5,981 bases of DNA from an uncultured Bacteroidales bacterium (GTDB lineage Bacteria > Bacteroidota > Bacteroidia > Bacteroidales > P3), in assembly GCA_947176875.1 (NCBI GenBank), contig CAMWSI010000057.1:1-5981 (forward strand), in the 5' to 3' direction. The notes under the pieces were generated by a model. The model searched no databases. It was not told the origin of the DNA and worked only from the letters and a program-made list of their open reading frames with translations. The translations under genes and the position numbers were made by a program. Positions within the stretch are counted from its first letter, which is position 1. Every line of letters starts with the position of its first letter. Positions 4,111-5,981 of the stretch are shown piece after piece.

Positions 4111-5981
4111 ATGGAAAGCAGGGAATCCGCATACAACCGACAGGGGCTGACCCCCAAGGAAATCGAAGCAAGTCGCGAACGTCACGGCCGTAACGTGTTG
4201 ACGCCGCCTGAAAAAAAATCGATGTGGCGGCTTCTGTTGGAAAAATTCGAAGACCCGATTGTCCGGATTCTCTTGGTCGCGCTCCTGCTCTCGTTCGCCG
4301 TTTCGTGCTATCAGTTCTGGGGCGCGGGAGAACCGGCCGGCGTTTTTCTGGAGCCGGCGGGCATTCTGGTGGCCGTACTGCTCTCCACCGGCATCGGCTT
4401 TCTGTTCGAACGCAGCGCGAACAGGAAATTCGACGTACTCAACCAAGTCAATGAAGAGGTGACGGGCGAAGTGATCCGCCGACGGAACGAAACCGATACC
4501 GAAGGTACGGTCATGGAAATCCCGCGGGCCGACTTGGTGGTGGGCGACATCATTTTGATAGAGACGGGCGACGAAGTGCCGGCCGATGCGTTGTTACTGG
4601 AGTCCATGTCGTTGCAGGTCAATGAATCGACGCTGACGGGAGAACCGCTCGTCAAAAAGACGGCCGACCCCGGAGCCTTGGATGCCGAAGCCACCTACCC
4701 GTCTAACCGTATCTACAAAGGCACGGGCGTTGTCGATGGCCACGGCATCGCCGTGGTGGAACAGGTGGGCGACGGTACCGAATACGGCAAAGTCTATACG
4801 GGCTCTCAAATCGAAAACGATGTGGAGACGCCTTTGAACCGGCAACTCCGACAACTCAGCAAAACCATCACTTACATCAGTTACGGTGTGGCCGCCCTCA
4901 TCATCGTGGGGCGGTTGCTGGGCTTTTTCTTGAGCGGCGCGGGCGCGGCGATGCCGGGTGGCGGCGACGGTATGGGCGGCGCGGACTGGCTCGAAATAGG
5001 CCGTTTCCTGCTCAATACGTTCATGCTGGCCGTCACCGTCATGGTGGTGACCGTCCCGGAGGGGCTGCCGATGAGCGTGACGCTTTCGCTCGCACTCAGT
5101 ATGAAGCGCATGCTGGCTTCGCACAATCTCGTCCGCAAGATGCACGCCTGCGAGACGATGGGCGCCTGCACCGTTATCTGTACCGACAAGACCGGCACGC
5201 TGACACAGAATCAGATGCGCGTTTACGAGACCTGTCTATTGCCGTTCGCGGCATTGGGAACGGCCGACCGCCATTTGACGTTAGGGGTGGACGAGTACAG
5301 CCGCATCCTCAAGGAAAGCATGGCCGCCAACAGCACGGCTTTCCTCGATTTGACCGACCCGAACAAACCGCGGGTCATGGGCAACCCCACCGAGGGCGCG
5401 CTGTTGCTTTGGTTACAGAGCCAAGGGGAAGATTACGCGCGTATCCGCAAAAACGCGCGTATCCTCGAACAACTCACGTTCTCGACCGAACGCAAATACA
5501 TGGCCACGCTGGCCGACTCGCACCTTTGCCCCGGCAAACGGCTGCTGTTTGTGAAAGGAGCCCCCGAAATCCTGCTTTCGCTTTGTTCCACGGCCGTGAT
5601 AGAAGGTCGTGACGTGCCGATGGCCGACGTGACCGAACGGATTGCGGCCGACCTGCTCGCCTATCAGTCCAAGGCCATGCGCACGTTAGGTTTCGCCTAC
5701 ATGCCCGTGGAAGAAAGTGCGGCGGAAGCGACGGGCGCAGGGGAATTTTTCGCGGACGGCCGGCTGAAATCCGGTCTTCCGTTGCATTTCCTCGGCTTCG
5801 TCGCCATTTCCGACCCGGTACGCGCCGATGTGCCTGAAGCCATACACGAATGTCTCGCGGCCGGCATCGACATCAAAATCGTGACGGGCGACACTACGGC
5901 CACGGCGACTGAGATCGGCCGGAAAATCGGACTTTGGAAGCATGAATACACCGCCAGCCAACGCATCACTGGGCCGGAATT
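4111..5981 (+). CDS. PMCA-type (P2B) calcium-transporting P-type ATPase, 5' part
   Basis: The frame is open from ATG 4111 to the window edge: 623 whole codons of a protein that is usually near 880-900 residues, so the last membrane helices are missing. It pumps cations, most likely Ca2+, out of the cytoplasm using ATP, in the inner membrane. Seen in order: cation-ATPase N-terminal region (GLTPKEIEASRERHGRN, about 12-28); M1 and M2 at about 50-67 and 79-99; actuator domain with NESTLTGEP (171-179); M3 at about 253-275; M4 with the ion-site motif VPEGLP (315-320); phosphorylation motif DKTGTLT with catalytic Asp359; nucleotide-binding domain with GNPTEGAL (424-431), FSTERK (457-462) and KGAPE (482-486); then DPVR (568-571) and TGDTTATA with TGD at 592-594. 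The TGDGVND hinge lies beyond the end. VPEGLP followed by MSVTLSLALSMKRM matches the P2B calcium pumps rather than heavy-metal or K+ pumps. It is 57 bp after the previous gene, with no promoter box recognised, so co-transcription is possible. All key residues in view are intact. Confidence 0.92.
   Translation, partial: MESRESAYNRQGLTPKEIEASRERHGRNVLTPPEKKSMWRLLLEKFEDPIVRILLVALLLSFAVSCYQFWGAGEPAGVFLEPAGILVAVLLSTGIGFLFERSANRKFDVLNQVNEEVTGEVIRRRNETDTEGTVMEIPRADLVVGDIILIETGDEVPADALLLESMSLQVNESTLTGEPLVKKTADPGALDAEATYPSNRIYKGTGVVDGHGIAVVEQVGDGTEYGKVYTGSQIENDVETPLNRQLRQLSKTITYISYGVAALIIVGRLLGFFLSGAGAAMPGGGDGMGGADWLEIGRFLLNTFMLAVTVMVVTVPEGLPMSVTLSLALSMKRMLASHNLVRKMHACETMGACTVICTDKTGTLTQNQMRVYETCLLPFAALGTADRHLTLGVDEYSRILKESMAANSTAFLDLTDPNKPRVMGNPTEGALLLWLQSQGEDYARIRKNARILEQLTFSTERKYMATLADSHLCPGKRLLFVKGAPEILLSLCSTAVIEGRDVPMADVTERIAADLLAYQSKAMRTLGFAYMPVEESAAEATGAGEFFADGRLKSGLPLHFLGFVAISDPVRADVPEAIHECLAAGIDIKIVTGDTTATATEIGRKIGLWKHEYTASQRITGPE

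Noticed and set aside
4111..5981. Heavy-metal (P1B) or potassium-type ATPase
   Set aside because: There is no CPC or similar M4 metal motif and no N-terminal CxxC metal-binding domain; VPEGLP and the cation-ATPase N-terminal region fit the P2B calcium group.

Overview
The window looks like a chromosomal segment of a fairly GC-rich member of the Bacteroidales, possibly Rikenellaceae/Alistipes-like. I infer this from gene content (a DUF6175-type protein in a run of exported proteins seen mainly in Bacteroidetes), from A-rich leaders without clear Shine-Dalgarno sequences, and from base composition judged by eye. The genus is a guess. Every real gene is on the + strand. There is no RNA gene, CRISPR array, insertion sequence or sign of recent transfer.

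Layout. (1) 1-109: the last 35 codons of an exported-lipoprotein-type gene cut by the window start. (2) 200-688: a tandem paralogue of gene 1 (14 of 28 identical residues at the C-terminus). It has a lipoprotein signal but is broken by an in-frame TAA at 293-295, so it is annotated as a pseudogene. (3) 744-1700: DUF6175-family exported protein. (4) 1748-2743: exported protein with an alpha/beta N-terminal domain and a cysteine-containing helical repeat region. (5) 2749-4053: exported protein with an Ala/Gly-rich hydrophobic hairpin and a C-terminal beta domain, starting 5 bp after gene 4. (6) 4111 to the window end: about the first 623 residues of a P2B (PMCA-type) calcium-transporting P-type ATPase.

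How they may work together. Genes 1-5 are closely spaced, co-directional and all carry (or, for the truncated gene 1, probably carry) export signals, so they look like one operon building an envelope-associated assembly. Reading their domain patterns side by side, gene 1/2 resembles LPP20/FlgT N-domain proteins, genes 3 and 4 resemble the CsgG/TolB-N/FlgT-middle fold, and the end of gene 5 resembles the FlgT C-terminal domain. The parts of a FlgT/CsgG-like outer-membrane accessory protein may therefore be spread over separate polypeptides. That is inference from sequence patterns, not a proven homology. The ATPase is a housekeeping-type ion pump and its link to the cluster may be only positional.

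Non-coding parts are short (90, 55, 47, 5 and 57 bp). They contain a GC-rich direct-repeat spacer (110-199), a perfect hairpin with a cUUCGg loop (696-711) and a 9-bp direct repeat ahead of gene 4. I found no match to the Bacteroidetes TAnnTTTG promoter box in any of them.
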